From: Oreocharis arfaki
Taxonomy: Eukaryota; Chordata; Aves; Passeriformes; Paramythiidae
Length of the DNA stretch: 64,000 nt
Direction: 5' to 3'
Assembly: GCA_013398015.1 (NCBI GenBank)
Contig: VZRR01013888.1
Coordinates: 1 to 64,000 of the forward strand
The notes under the pieces were generated by a model that made no database searches, was not told the DNA's origin, and worked only from the letters and a program-made list of their open reading frames with translations. The position numbers and the translations under genes were made by a program. This document shows positions 25,013-38,300 of the stretch, in pieces (within the stretch, counting starts at the first letter, position 1; every line of letters begins with the position of its first letter).

Positions 25013-28000
25013 TACTATCTAAAGATGGTTGTTTGCAGGGTCCAAGTCCTTCCTCAAGCTCCATGAAAGGATGTAGGAGCTTGACTGTGTTGGTACTATT
25101 GCATCCAGACATGTGTCTATGGAAAACCACTTCTGTATTTTTTCAAAATGCACTGAATGGGAGATACAGAAGCAGAATATGCTGGGCAAGAGAGTTCTTT
25201 ACTATCTTTTTCTTTACATATCTTTCTCCTTCCTGCATTCAAGAACAAACCAGCTCATCCTCATGCTTTATTGTTCTAAAATGCTATTCTGACCTTTCTG
25301 ATGATATTGTTAAGAACCGAGATCTGTAGTCTGATATATTAAAGTGCTAATGATGCATTAGGAGTCATAAAACTGTATTAAGTGCATTAAATTTTGAGTA
25401 ACTCCAGTGGAAGGCGCTGGAAGGGATGGCTAATCACTTTGCATTTATGAGTTGTCTCGGAACTGAATGACAATATCCTGCTGAATCTGCCCGCTGAAAT
25501 AGCCGAGAAGGAGATGGCATTGCCTTGCAGTGGAAGGTTGGCAATCCATGCTTGATTAATCTGCTCACGCCAAAGTGGCACCGCTCCATGCTTCCAGCAA
25601 GCTTGTAAAAGATGAATGCATTAATGAGCCCCTGGGTAACTGAGGCAATGCTGGGGGGTCAGTGGATATGGGGAACGATAAACATTGCTGAGTCGGTTTC
25701 TCTTTCTTATATTACATACTTTTTCCGAACTGCTTAAGTGATTCCGTGTTAATGTGAGAGTATTAGAGTGCCTTTCTGCCTAACTAACAGTAGCAGAGCT
25801 GTTTGTGTGGGTTTGACTGGCTGGTTTACTTAGGCCTTTTTGTTTCCCTAAACTTTCTTTACCTGAAAAGTGTTATGATCTTCAGATGTGAAAGACTGAC
25901 TCTTGGTTAGTTGCTGTTAGACCATGCTGAGTCTTTGTACTGTAGAGAGAGGCTGGGATCAAACCTCCCTCGGGGCCAGGCAAGTGATCCACTGAGCCAT
26001 CATCATCTTTTGTGTGTATTCAATTAACTGGTTGGTAAAAGTGTGTAGAGGCCTCTGAGGGCTGATGACAATTTGTGATCCAGAAAGTTTGGAAATTATT
26101 CTACCTTTAAGAGAAACTGTTTCAGGAGGCTACTTAGCTTTTGCAGGCTTGATTATCTTTAATTTTCACAGTCCGGATAAGTTTAATAAGAAAGGAATTG
26201 CGGTTAAATTTAAGCAGACTTTTGCATTCAGGAATGAAATTTCTGTTTTTCTTTCTTGTAGTGGCTTACTGACAATTGTCTTGCTAATGCATTTAAATTC
26301 TACTCCTTAAAAATGTATTAGCAGGTTTATTTGTAAGAGGTCATCAGTTTCACAATATTGTATAAAACTGAAACCAAATCCTCCTGTCTGCAGCTGCAGT
26401 GTTAAATAGAGCATCATTGTCATGTGGTGAGCATGGCTGTCAAAACACTTCGGTCAAAGTGGGTAACATGAACAGTTCTTCTACATTAAATATTTATAGA
26501 AGAAAATGCAAACTCAGAAGGCTGCCAGCAGACGGACATACTGCTTAAATACATTGTTGTGGTGGCGAGGGCATGAGTCTTTGCGCTGCAGCTTTAGGAA
26601 GAGGACAGCGACCTGTTTCTCCCTGCTCATGGGCTCTACGGTGTGCTTTTTCTGCATGTGAACATATATGAAAAGGAGCTGGAAATTTAAAGCTTCAGAA
26701 GGAAAACAATAGCTCTGCACAAGTGATTTGCCTGCCAGCGTCCCCCAAAATGGTCTGTTCTGCTACAGCAGACACAGAAGAGCGCAGCACAAGCCTCTCT
26801 TGCGTGCCTGGCCTCGAGGGCCAGCGCGTCTTTATTTCGGGTCCTCTGGTGCAAACAGGTGGTGAACTACAAGTGGCGAGATGCTGAGGAGAAAGCCATG
26901 TAATTAAATCTGGCACTGTAGTATAATAAATCTCCGTTGTATTCTTTAGCTTTCTAGACGCCTTTCGAGCAATACACAATGGCTGTGATTAATGACTGTT
27001 GTATTGTCTTAAATAATAAGCTTGAGCCTTTGGATAGGTGACATAATTCAGCCATAATGAGCGTCAGCTTTGTGTGTTTGATCTCAATGCTTTGAGTTTC
27101 AGTGTCGTTGTTGCCATGTCCTTGAGAGATTGTTTTATGCTGAAGAAAACCAGTAAAGGAGGGGGATGGGGAGCAATTTTTATGAGGGTGTGAAGAATCT
27201 GACCAAACTGTTGCTCTGAGGACACTGACTTTCTTGTTGCCTCTTGTTTTTAGATATCTGAGATGAAAGCGATTTGAATTGTTCATAAACTGGACCCACT
27301 GCTATTGAGAGAGATCTTTTATTTTATGAAAGTATTCCTTGCTGGGAGGTTTCTGCTCAGAGTACCAGTGATGGGTGTTTCCTTTTGTGCATCAGGATGC
27401 ACCAAATAGCCATAGCAGAGAAAAGGCTTTTCAATCCTTTCCACACCATTGCCTCGTCCGTCACCACCTCAGCAGGCTTCTCTGTTGTTTTCTCCCTTGA
27501 CTGAAGGCATCAGTTCTTTGATATGAGCTCCTATTTCTTCACATTGCCTGGCTTCAGCTGGCAGACATGAAAAAGCATTATATTCTCTTCCCTGCAGTAC
27601 CTGTGAAGAGCCTTCCGCATCTTCTGTGCTATGTACCAGCACTTCAGCAGAGCTGGGAAGGGAGGGCTGAGAAACTACAAAGCACATCAGACCTAATTAT
27701 TCAGCCAGCATAAGGGCCTTTTTTTCCTGCTCGGGATATTCACTTTTGCCTGTGTGGGCAGTTTGACTGACAGAGCATGCTGATCCTGAAGCCATTGCGC
27801 TGCGCCACATAAATGCTCCAACCCCAAATCCATCCTCTTTCGGGCAGCCTGGCCCAAGGGGGCAGCCCTCACGGCAGGGCTCGTCAGTGGAGGGTCAACG
27901 CAGACTCTGCCCTTTGTCTTTATTTTTGTGGGGACGGTGGGGAAAGGGATTTAAAATCCCTCACCCTTTCTTACTAAGTCTGACTCATTTTGTCTGGTTT

Positions 28001-31000
28001 AGCGTTGTGGTAGAAAGAAACATAATGGATTTGTTAGGGTCAGTGCTTCACAATGTGACGGTTGACTTTGATGGGCAATAGGACCTAGTTTGCCACTCCA
28101 GACAAAGGATTTGTAGGTCTTGCGGGCTGCCATCTGTTTCTAAAAGCAAGTTTTTGTGGAGAAGTGATGCAGCTTGCATGCTGAAAAAGTTGGGGTCTTT
28201 TTCTTGAGAACTGCTGTGCCCTTATATTTGAGCTTTTAATTCCAAACCTAAGCACAGTTTATTAATAGCAGGACTCCTTTTGCCCTCTCTCAAGCAAGCT
28301 GAACATCCACGTGACATTAGTGATGTGTTGACATCTTCTGAAATATTTGTATTTTAGAATGCCTGCACTGATCCCCAGAGTGGGTTCTGTTCTTTTCTTC
28401 GGCCCCCCACCCAAACTCTGAAATGCAACGTCTGGCTGCATTCAGGTTGTTTGCCTTTATTCTGCTACATAAGCATATAAGACACATATTGGAGAATAAA
28501 TAATGTTCAACTTTCATTTGATTTTTCTCTTGTGCTGAAGTTTTGTCTTGTGCTCTCTTAAAAACAACAGAGAAACAGTTGATCATACTCTGCCTCCATA
28601 ATCCAGACTAGAAATTCCTGCTTTGCTGCAGTGAGTCCGCTGCAGAGTCTCTTAAATAAAGTGGCCAGCTGACCTGTAGGGCTTAGACATGCTGACAAAT
28701 ACGGTCTATTTATGTTCTGTGCGTTAACCTGACTGTTAATGGATTGTTTCTATGTATAACTGCTGGAGGAAGCACAGAGCTGCACAATCCAGGTCTGGAG
28801 GGCAGGAAGACATCCTGCTGCAGGACTTAGCAAAAATAATGAGTAAAGCCTCTGCAGTTTTCTTCTTTACAGCTGGAGATGAACAGGATCTCCAGCACTA
28901 TAAAGAGGTCCTGGATTGCAGTCTGGTCCTGCCCCTTTGTTTAGCCCATTACTCTCTTGGTGCACGCCTTCCTAACACTCATATGGTGCATTTTTCTTTT
29001 TTACTGAGGGGAGTGACTAGTGTGGCTGCTGTAGCTGTGCAGGTACACAGGAGCATCACTGAAAATGGGGCTGAAAGTGCTGTGTTGTGACAGGTGAGTT
29101 AATATGCTGCTGCTGGATGTTGTGTTAAGACTGTGGTGGCAGCCAAAGGAAGCTGGCACTTTCCCCTTGCCCCCAAGACCTGCCTCCACAGGCATCCTGG
29201 GCATCTTGTCACTCTCCTGCAAACCAGTGTTTGCCAGCCACTGGCAGAAAGCTGGCAGGCTGCTCTGGGACTCATGCTCTCATTGCAGAAGTGCCGTGTT
29301 TCTGGCTGTTCCTGGAATTAACCTGTTCTCCAAACTTGTTCCCAGCCCTGGCAAGCGGCGTGGTGCTGGGGGGCTGATGTGGGAGAGGGGGCTTGCTGGC
29401 TTCCCTGCCTTGGCTTTCCTCCCAGCACTGTGCCTGAGCCAGCACTGTGCAGGCAGCAGTGAAAAGAGGGAAAACCAATTTTTTTTGAGGGAATTAAAGA
29501 AGTGAAATAACTGTCTTTGATGTGGTGGCCTGGTTCTGTACCAAGCTTTCTGCTGCAGGAGCTGATAGCCTGTCCCTCTGCCAAATTTTTCTCTGGAGGG
29601 TGGAAAATGCTACTGATAAAGACCTGAGGCCCAGAAAAGTGGCATTCCTGGTCTATAGGATTAATTTAAATGAGGAAGTACCCAGCTCTTATATGAATAT
29701 GAGAGCTGATCCGTAGTAGGCAGTCTAAACACAGGCTGCTTCTGCTGATTCAGGCTCCTAGGTGCTCCACCTGGCCGTTTTGTGGAATTTAAATAGTTTG
29801 CCAAGGAAGGCCTTGTCAGGTCCAGCCATGTGATCTTGATAGCTTTGGATAGCTGATACCGGTGATTTCCTTTGGACATGCTGACAATGGTTCAACCATC
29901 AAATACATGTCTCAGGAGTGAGCCCATCCAGCTGCTTCTAAACTCCTTCCAAGCAGCAGAAAAAATTCAGTCTCCTTTTAGGTGCAGCAGTGCCATGGTG
30001 TCAAGTCCTAGCACCTATATGGGACCCTTGGAAAGATGCTTGAAGAAGCCCATCATTTTCTTGTAGGCAATTTTAAATTTCCAAAGCTGAGACTTTCTTG
30101 TCTCTCTCTCTCTAAAATACAGGGCGACACAATTAGCTTCACAGAAATGCAGTCATTAGCTTAAGAGGATCAGATAAAAATTGAAAGGGTTTTGTTTAAG
30201 AAAAATTTGCATCAAGTACTTCTTGGTAGCTGTGTTATCATTATATCTAAAATGAGTATTGAGTTTGAGAAGCCAACGTGTTCTTTATGGTCCATTTGTG
30301 GACTCCAGATTTTTGGCAATGTGTATATACTGCAGCTTTGGAGCTGTCAAATTTATTGAAGTGGTAGGTGTATGACCCTCAGTACCCTTTTTGTGTAGTC
30401 TTGTTTTCTAAACCTTAAAAAAAAAGATCAAAAGGGAGGAGTGGCAGGGGATAAACTTCTGAAGAGTGAGGACAAAAATGGTACAATTGTCATTTGTAGA
30501 AACAGCAGTCGATATAGTCAGTATAGCCAAGGAATCTTTGGCTCTATCAGAGAAGAATTTTTTCTGCTGTACTTAATTGAATTTGCCAAGCTGGAACAAG
30601 CCCTGGCATAGCAGTTTCAACCCCTGCCTTTGCTAGTCAGCAGCATTCAGAGCTGCAGAGAAGTGATGTAAAACACTGAGCAAAAGCTGTGTGAACCGGA
30701 AAGTCAGCGCTGAAATGTCTTCTTGACCTGGTGGTGATGGTGGGTCATTTCCTCCTCCTGAGTCAATTTGGGACATTTGGCGCATGTCCAACACACAAAA
30801 ATGAGTTGTGTTCCGCAGGGATTCTCCTCGCTGCAGAGGTCTGTGTGTGCACTCAGCGCCTCTGGGCAGGCGCCTGCACAAGCTGTGCTCTGGAGAATGC
30901 ATCTGATCTCTTCAAGCCTCTGCAGAGAAGGAAAACTCTTGCAGTTGGGAGCTGCAAGAGGAAAGCAGGAGTTTTGACATACCATTACAAAGGAGCATTA

Positions 31001-31768
31001 CTTTTGTCTGGAAGTATAAGGGTTATAGTAGAGGAGCCTAAATTTAAGTCCTGATGTGGCATTGACTGTGGGTCCTGAGGAGCTTTATGTTCTGTCATTC
31101 CTGCAGTCTACTGGAAAAAATGTGTTATTTGTAGAGGCAATGAAAGCATTGGCTATGAAAGCTGCAGTCATTTACACATACAGCTGGATGGTTCTGAACC
31201 AGTTCAGTGATGAGTAGTCCCAGCCTGCCTAGTGAGACAGTGGGGAGCTAACATCCTACCAAATTAGTTGTTACTTGAATCGAGAAGGAGAGGGGTGGTG
31301 TGCAAATGAATGCCTTCCATTTGAGTTCATTTGGATGTAGGAGCTGCTGTTTTTGTTTGATAAACTTGATAAACCTCATCTGCCGTAACAGTCATTTCAA
31401 TTGGAGGAAAATAAATTGAGGTGGAGAAGGAAATTGGAGGGCACAGACTCAAGCCTGAGCAGGAAGGTTGTTTGTTGCTTTGGTTCAGGGTAAATGCCAA
31501 TTCTTCAAAGTTCTTAAGGCAGAAAAGGCAGAGACCTCAATTGTTCAGGTATATTTAAATATAGTATTTGAATATATTTGAGATGCCTCTGAAAAGCAAG
31601 CCCAGTTTCAACCAACCAAGCAAGACAGAAGACTTTGTCACTTCCTTGAGAAAACAGGCAGACTCTCTGTTGGGTTTGTGTTTCCTGCAATGAGAGCTTT
31701 CTGTTTGTGCTATCCAAAATGCTGATTAGTAAGATGTCCTGACAAAAAGGAGGAATTTAATGCAGTAA

Positions 31769-31802
31769 GAGGAAGAGTGATGTAGGAGGAAGAGTGATGT
31801 AG
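31769..31802 (+). repeat. Exact 17-bp tandem duplication
   Basis: GAGGAAGAGTGATGTAG occurs at 31769-31785 and again immediately at 31786-31802 with no mismatch. It is an uninterrupted head-to-tail duplication, probably recent. An assembly stutter cannot be excluded. Confidence 0.9.
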
Positions 31803-32297
31803 TTTATCTGTGGTTGTGGGTGTCCCTCTGTGGGTGTGTGAGATTCCTGCCCTGGATTAAGGGGGATGGTGTGTGCTTCTGTTGGACCCAGAGGAAATGA
31901 CTTTCAAGTGCATTGAATAGTGTTGTGTGTGTGTGTGAAGAATAGAAGGCAATGAACAGAAGTCTTTTTCTAACTTAAGGTAGATTTCACTTTTATTTGA
32001 TGCACTGAACTAAAATAGCCCAGATATAAAGCTTGAGGTTAAAATGCACACTAAAGCTGGAATACAGACTACTGTTTGGAAAAGCTAAATTGCAGAAATT
32101 TGTAGAGAAGAAGAAGTCTGTAGCCTAAGAAAGAAGCAAAACCAGTAAGACACCTGACAACTTTTCTAGGTTATAAGGCAAGAAAGATTATCAAAGAGAA
32201 GTGATGGGTTAGGGATGCTGAAAGTCAAAGCAAAGATGCACAATGCCTGCGAGGCTGAAGGCGGTGGTGCCTGTTCTTTCCCCAGATTGGTGGGGAG

Positions 32298-32298
<1 letters not shown>

Positions 32299-32329
<31 letters not shown>
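32299..32329 (+). repeat. (TG)n microsatellite
   Basis: About fifteen uninterrupted TG dinucleotides occur within presumed intron. A shorter TG run lies near 31924-31936. Such loci are usually polymorphic in length. Confidence 0.95.
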
Positions 32330-32331
<2 letters not shown>

Positions 32332-35300
32332 AGATGCATGTGCAGATCAAGTTACCCTTTCCTGTCACAGAAGAACCCCAGGTAACCTGGTTTGTTAGAA
32401 AAGGCAGTTTCTGCAGGCTCACAGCTCTCCGAGACCCTTTTCCACTCACCAGATGGCAATTCACCGGGTATTTCTGATGGTCCTGAATGAGAGACAATGA
32501 CCTCAATGGCCAACAAGGACAGCTTCAAGAAGAATCCTGGATGCTTCATGGTTTCTTGTGTGCATTTTTTCTGCACCAGATCAGGGAACTGTAGTAATCT
32601 TTTGCATAAGGTGTCCAGTCAGTGATCTGAGTGAAGGAGCCTTCTTCATTTGGTGCCAGGGTGAAAGGTCTTGCAGGTGAAAAATGTGCAGTGGTGCTTT
32701 TCTTTTCTTTTTTTTTTTTGCCAGGTGAAAACCAATTCTAATGCTTGTTGAAGAGCCTCATTGTTCCACAGGTCCTATTGTTCCACCAGGAGTGATCTTC
32801 TAAATCTCTCCGAACTTTTCACTTATGCTAAGAGGACTCTGTCCTTCAGTTCACTAACAGAAAGTTGTGGAAATGTGAAACAAGAAATCAGTCTTTTTGT
32901 GTATGTCTGTCTGTGTATGTTCATGATAAGTCAAGATAATGTTCTTAACTTTCTTAAGGCTCTGAATATAAAATCCATATTTCAAAATCTATGAGGTAAG
33001 AAGTAGAAAGACATAAATGGGAAGTGCTTTCGATAAATGTTTCTAAGAGGATTTGTTGAGATAGATGATGTGTAGGGATTACCTCATATCTATACATATG
33101 TATATTTGTACTACGAGATGAACTAATGTTAAACCTCTGACAGACAAAATCACAGTATTTCTTAAGTGGGTACAGCATTTACATTTTTCTAGTGATATGG
33201 CTCTGATGTGGAGTCATTTCCCCAAGCTTATCAAGAAGGCTGTGGAAGCATGAGCTCAGTTACATCCAAGTTCAGTAAAACGTTCAGTGAAATTAGGAGC
33301 AGCTCATGGCCGACAGAAGTCTTTTTTCCTTTCCCTTTGAAGCTTCCAAGCAGGTAGCATGTTGTCAGCCAAGGTGGTGGTTTTCAGGGCTGCATCATCT
33401 TTGTCCTTACATTGCAGATACCACATAGTTCTGCAAGGCAATGGGTGGCTTCTGAAACAGGCTGCACAAGCTGTCCTGCAGCTGGGGCAGTGAGTGAGGA
33501 CCGAGTTGGCCGTTTCAGGGCAGTGGTGATGGCTGCTGCAGCACTGACAAAGCACTGGCTGCAGGAGCAGGAGAGCTGCAACTGCTCACGACAGATTCTA
33601 GGGAGATGTGTGGCTTGATTGTGACTGTCCTGTCTGGTGGCACTCAAGTGCACAAAAAGACTTAGCCCAACTGTCACACTGAAAATCTCATGGGGAGCAT
33701 GGAACAGATTTTGACAGTTTTCAAAATCTTTGTGTCCATTCACTGAAATTCTTTCCTTCAAAAACAATTTTCAAAAGGAATTTTCTTATCCTCCAATCTT
33801 TGGCTCCTGTATTAGAGTATTGACAAAAGGGAGGGGTTCAACAGGATCTCTAAGACTGTTTTGCAAGGAGAAGTGTGGTGGAAGAGGCCTCCAAGGACTT
33901 GCTCTGACAGTAGATATCCTTCAGAAGAGACCTCTGCTCTGTGAACTTCATCTTGACAATACTTAACTGAGAAAGGTCTTACCACTCTCTTTGCCTTCTC
34001 TGTTACCTTTCTACATGTCCAAAGAAAAGTAGTTTCCTTTTTGAAACATACCAGTTTAATGCAAGACAACTAGTTGTAGTTGTGACCCTATGTTGTATTA
34101 CTGGGCTGAATTCTGTTGGAAGGCTGAATTAAAAACTAAGATGTCTCACTCAGGCAATCCCACATGTTTATTAAGTAGCTTGAGCTACAGATGTTGTTCT
34201 GTGCTGCATATCAATGTCTGTAGATTGCCAAAGAGTCAGCCTAATGCCAGAGAGGATTCAGAGTGCTTTCTATTAGCCCTTAGTGGTGGTTAACACTTGT
34301 GTGGGAATTCCTGTCCTGGTCAGGTGTGGTGTCCAACTTGTCTAATAGCTGGTATATGCTGTTGCTGTGGAGTATCATTCATGGACAGTGTTATGAAATA
34401 ACTCTGCTGTAGGGAGCACATCCTCATGGTTACTGTTTGGAAAGGTTGATTTACATACTGAAATAGTAGGGAGCTTGTGTGTATGCACGTGCATCCTTCT
34501 GCTGAGCTCAATGTGCTGTGAAAGGCAGACATGGGCGATGACTTTTCATCCTCTACTGATACCAAAACAAGTTCTTGTTTTGCTGTCTTCTGGGCACTCA
34601 GAGTTCTTCTCTTCACGATCATCCCTGGCACGTGAAATAATTCAGGCAATGGCTGTGTAACTTTGTTCAGTTTGTTTGATGGATGGGCTCTATCTCCATC
34701 ACTGCGTTACCTCTCTATTGCAACTTGTAACCTTATTTTGGAAAGTGGTTTAGTCAGTTTAGAGGAGGAGGGAAACAGCATAGCTTGTGATGGTATTTTT
34801 AGAAGTGAGAGAGCAGAGAACATAGTTATTTGGATTGCTTCCTTGAGGCTGCCAGATTGACTTTCTGAAGACTCCCAAAGCAGGCAGATATGGCATTTTT
34901 GAAGAATATGCTTACTGCTCTTTTACACAATATTAGGAAACTCTTCCAGCTCAGGAAGATGCTGGAACTCTCCAGTAGTGTTAATGAACTGCAGCAACAG
35001 TGTGTGCATTGCCCCAGAAGGGAGTTGGTGTACCCTGCCCTCTTGGAAACCTGTCTCAAGTGGTACAGCAGCCTCTCAGTGCGTGATTACTCATGCTTAA
35101 CAAGCCATGGTCCTTCAAACAGAGGAGGCAAGAGTATGAAGAAATAAAATATTAAGCTGATTGAAGTTCAACACAATCATTGCATCAATCAATACTGCTC
35201 TCCTCCACAAAACCAGCTGAAACAAAGTAATGGGCTCATCAGTATGGATTTCATTAATTTCTAAATGATTCCATCAATACTTTGATATTTGATTTGTTCA

Positions 35301-38300
35301 TTTTATCCAGCTCATTTGTTATGCAGCTTTTCTCACCAGACAGTCTCATTCCTTAACAGGAAGCAACTTGGTATGGCAAAACTTAGTTTTTATCAGGTTT
35401 TTTTTTGCAGGTCTGCCAATCAAATATACATGTGGTTGCTTATAGACCTCCAGTTTGGGCTTGTCTCTAGAAAACTCCTCATAGGGTCCCCAAAATCCTT
35501 CTAGGAAGAGCAAAAAGAGCCTCTAGGTCCCATTTTAATTTGTGGGTTTGTGTTGTGGTTGGCTGAGGGTTCAGCAAATCTTCACCTCCGAGCACCTGGG
35601 AAGACAAGGGCTGACAAGGGTTTGGCAGGGCTCCGCTCCAGAGTCCTGTTCCCAGGCTGTGTGCTCTTCCCTGCCCTTCCCTTCTCCTTTCCAGGCAGTA
35701 TTTCTGAGCTGCCCCTCAAGAGGAGTAGTGATGCTAAAACTCTCCCCTCAAAGGGGGTATTAAGTACTTTGGCTATTTAAGGAGAATTTAAGGTCCCGCT
35801 GTCTGTGGTGGTTGCCTACAGCAAGTCTCTTGTGGAAGGAAAGAAGATGGGTGGGAAATCTCTCTGGAAGTTGTGTGAGCACATGGCCTGGCTGGGATTG
35901 GATGCTGTGTGTGATTTCCGAGTAGCAGCTCCCAGCCCGGTTGTCACTGATGAGAAGATTAAATATCTTTATGGAGTAAAACATAAGCTGATGTATCTTT
36001 TTAGTGTCATCCAGTAGTTCGTTTCCAAGGCTTCAGTTTACAAGGACAAACCTTTTGGTTGTATTGCGAGGCCTGTAGTGGCTCGTAGGGGCTGTGTCTT
36101 GGAGTGAAGGAGTGCATTCTCCTAAGGCAGGAGCCTGGTCACTGCTTTGCTGTATCTTGGAGAACTGCAGCATCTTGCTGAATAAAAGGCTTTTGCAGGT
36201 TGTGGGAAGTGTTTGGTAGGGCATGGCACAAGGTAATGCAGCACATTTTGAAATATTAATGTAGAACTTAAAATCTTGCTTTAAGAACCTGTTAAACTTT
36301 AATTACAACAAACACGGCTGAGCCACCGCATTAAAATGTTAGAACTTGATGTTCAGTGTGTGAGTTCAAGCAGGCAAAGATCATCCTGAAATATGCATGT
36401 GAACAGGATTTCCCCTGCTCTTCCTCTTTAGAATAGTGGGGAGGAAGCATCAGAAAGTAAAGTGTGACATCAGCAGTGCCAGTTACAGCAACATGCATGG
36501 GTTTAAGTCATTAGGTTCATGTCTGTAAAAGAGCTTGCCCCCAGAAAGTAAAAAGCAATTGTTCATCACATTCTCTTTAGTGAGGCTCATAAATCTCTGT
36601 GACCTAAGGAAAGCTGCAGAGCTCAAGAGGAACCTTAATTCTGTAATGCAGCTACCAATTCAACATGAGATTGAAGTCCCTGTCCACACTCCTAGGATTT
36701 GTGCCCATGTTTTAGCCAGCTGAGGATTGGGCCAGGTATTTCACCTGACAATGTTGAGCTCATCCCAGTGAGATGAGTGGTGCTACCAGGGAACTGTGGA
36801 GCTACAGTTGCCTTACGGGTCTTGACTGTGGCCATTTTACAAGCTTTCTGGCTTAGCCAGGCATGATGTTTTTCCTTTAGTAAAGTGTTGTCAATGGCAT
36901 GGCATCATTTGAAGTACCGCTTAATCATAATGAAGGGCTGTGAGTAGTGATTGTCTTGGCAATGCTTTAGAGCACCCCGTTTGCAGCTGGGTGATCCATA
37001 CAGGGTACTCAAGCACTGTTCATACATCTCTGAGAGGGCTTTTTGTTCTTGGTTGCCACAATTATTCAATTATGAATAATTTTTTACAAAAGAAAACGTC
37101 CCTAGCTTGTCACAGGGATGGCTGTTCTAAGCGGTGCAGAGTCTCCAGCTCTTCAGGTGCAGGTTTCTCTCACCGTAGTAGTTGCCTTGGTATAAATTTT
37201 AAAAGCAGTTACGTCCAATAGCAGTGTTATTACTGGACTGCCCTGCAGTTGTGTGTGTGCCGGGGAGGGTGGGAGGGAGGGGAGAAATGAGCAGGATCCT
37301 CCTAAGAGGGAGTTGCTGGCTACACAGTTGGAAAACCCCACAATTACTCCTTTGTAAGCCAGCTTTTGGTAAGGTAGCTATGGGAACCTTCCTTCAAAAA
37401 GAGGTAATTAAATATTTTTCACCATTCAACATTTCAGGTTGGTTTTTACTTATTTCATTCTTACCTTCTTTTCTTCTGTGTCTTAGCAGTTTTCTTTTGC
37501 AAGTTTGGGGTCTCACATTCTAGAGAGCATGTCTGTCTTTTGTTTTCATTTTTTATAATCCGTGCACTTTGAAATCCTTTTTTCCTTTAAATAAAATTTC
37601 CATGCTTGAGAAATTTAAAAATTTTTCTGCCTGCAAAACCAGAGACAGTTTCCCTTGAAGTTAAAAGCTGGTGTTGCTTGCTTCCTTTTTTTCATATCCT
37701 CTCCATCCTCCAGGTGTCTTTTTAACAGAAGAAGCTGAAAACACCTCTGAGCCATCAGAGCCTCCCATGGAACCCACTGGAGCTTGTGGAGACTTATATA
37801 TCGTAATTAAGGTGCAGATGTTTAACATGAAAATTTTATCTGTGGATCTGAACGTAGCATAATTTACCATCTGTGAATAAAGCAGGGACAGGGCTTTGCA
37901 ATAATAATGAGACTCGTTAAACAGAAGAAATGTGAAAACCTGGAACAGGGATGTCTGAGATCTTTTTTGTGGCACTTGTAACAAAGTGAATTGACTCAGC
38001 TTTACAGGTGTTTAGAACAAGGACACAGGAAATAGAAAACTTTGATTTCTCTCTTAAAATAAAGCCAGAATTAACGACAAGCACAGCTCGTGGTGCCATT
38101 TTTTAGCCAATACAAACCTTCTTGGTAGAACACCTGTAGTCTCCTGACAGCAGTCCAGGCAGTGAAGGCTCCTGGCTCTGGGTTAGATGTGAAGGGCTCC
38201 CAGTGACATGAGCCTATGTTTTATTCAGTTTCTCTAATCCTACAAAGATCATAATTCTGAAGCTCTGATTAGAGATAGCCAATATTAAACAAGAGAACAT

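Noticed and set aside
37714..37811. Exon-like segment with good acceptor and acidic peptide (EEAENTSEPSEPPMEP)
   Set aside because: It would enter DENND5B in phase 1 but leave in phase 0, which breaks the frame of the phase-1 downstream exons. The donor AAG|GTGCAG is weak.
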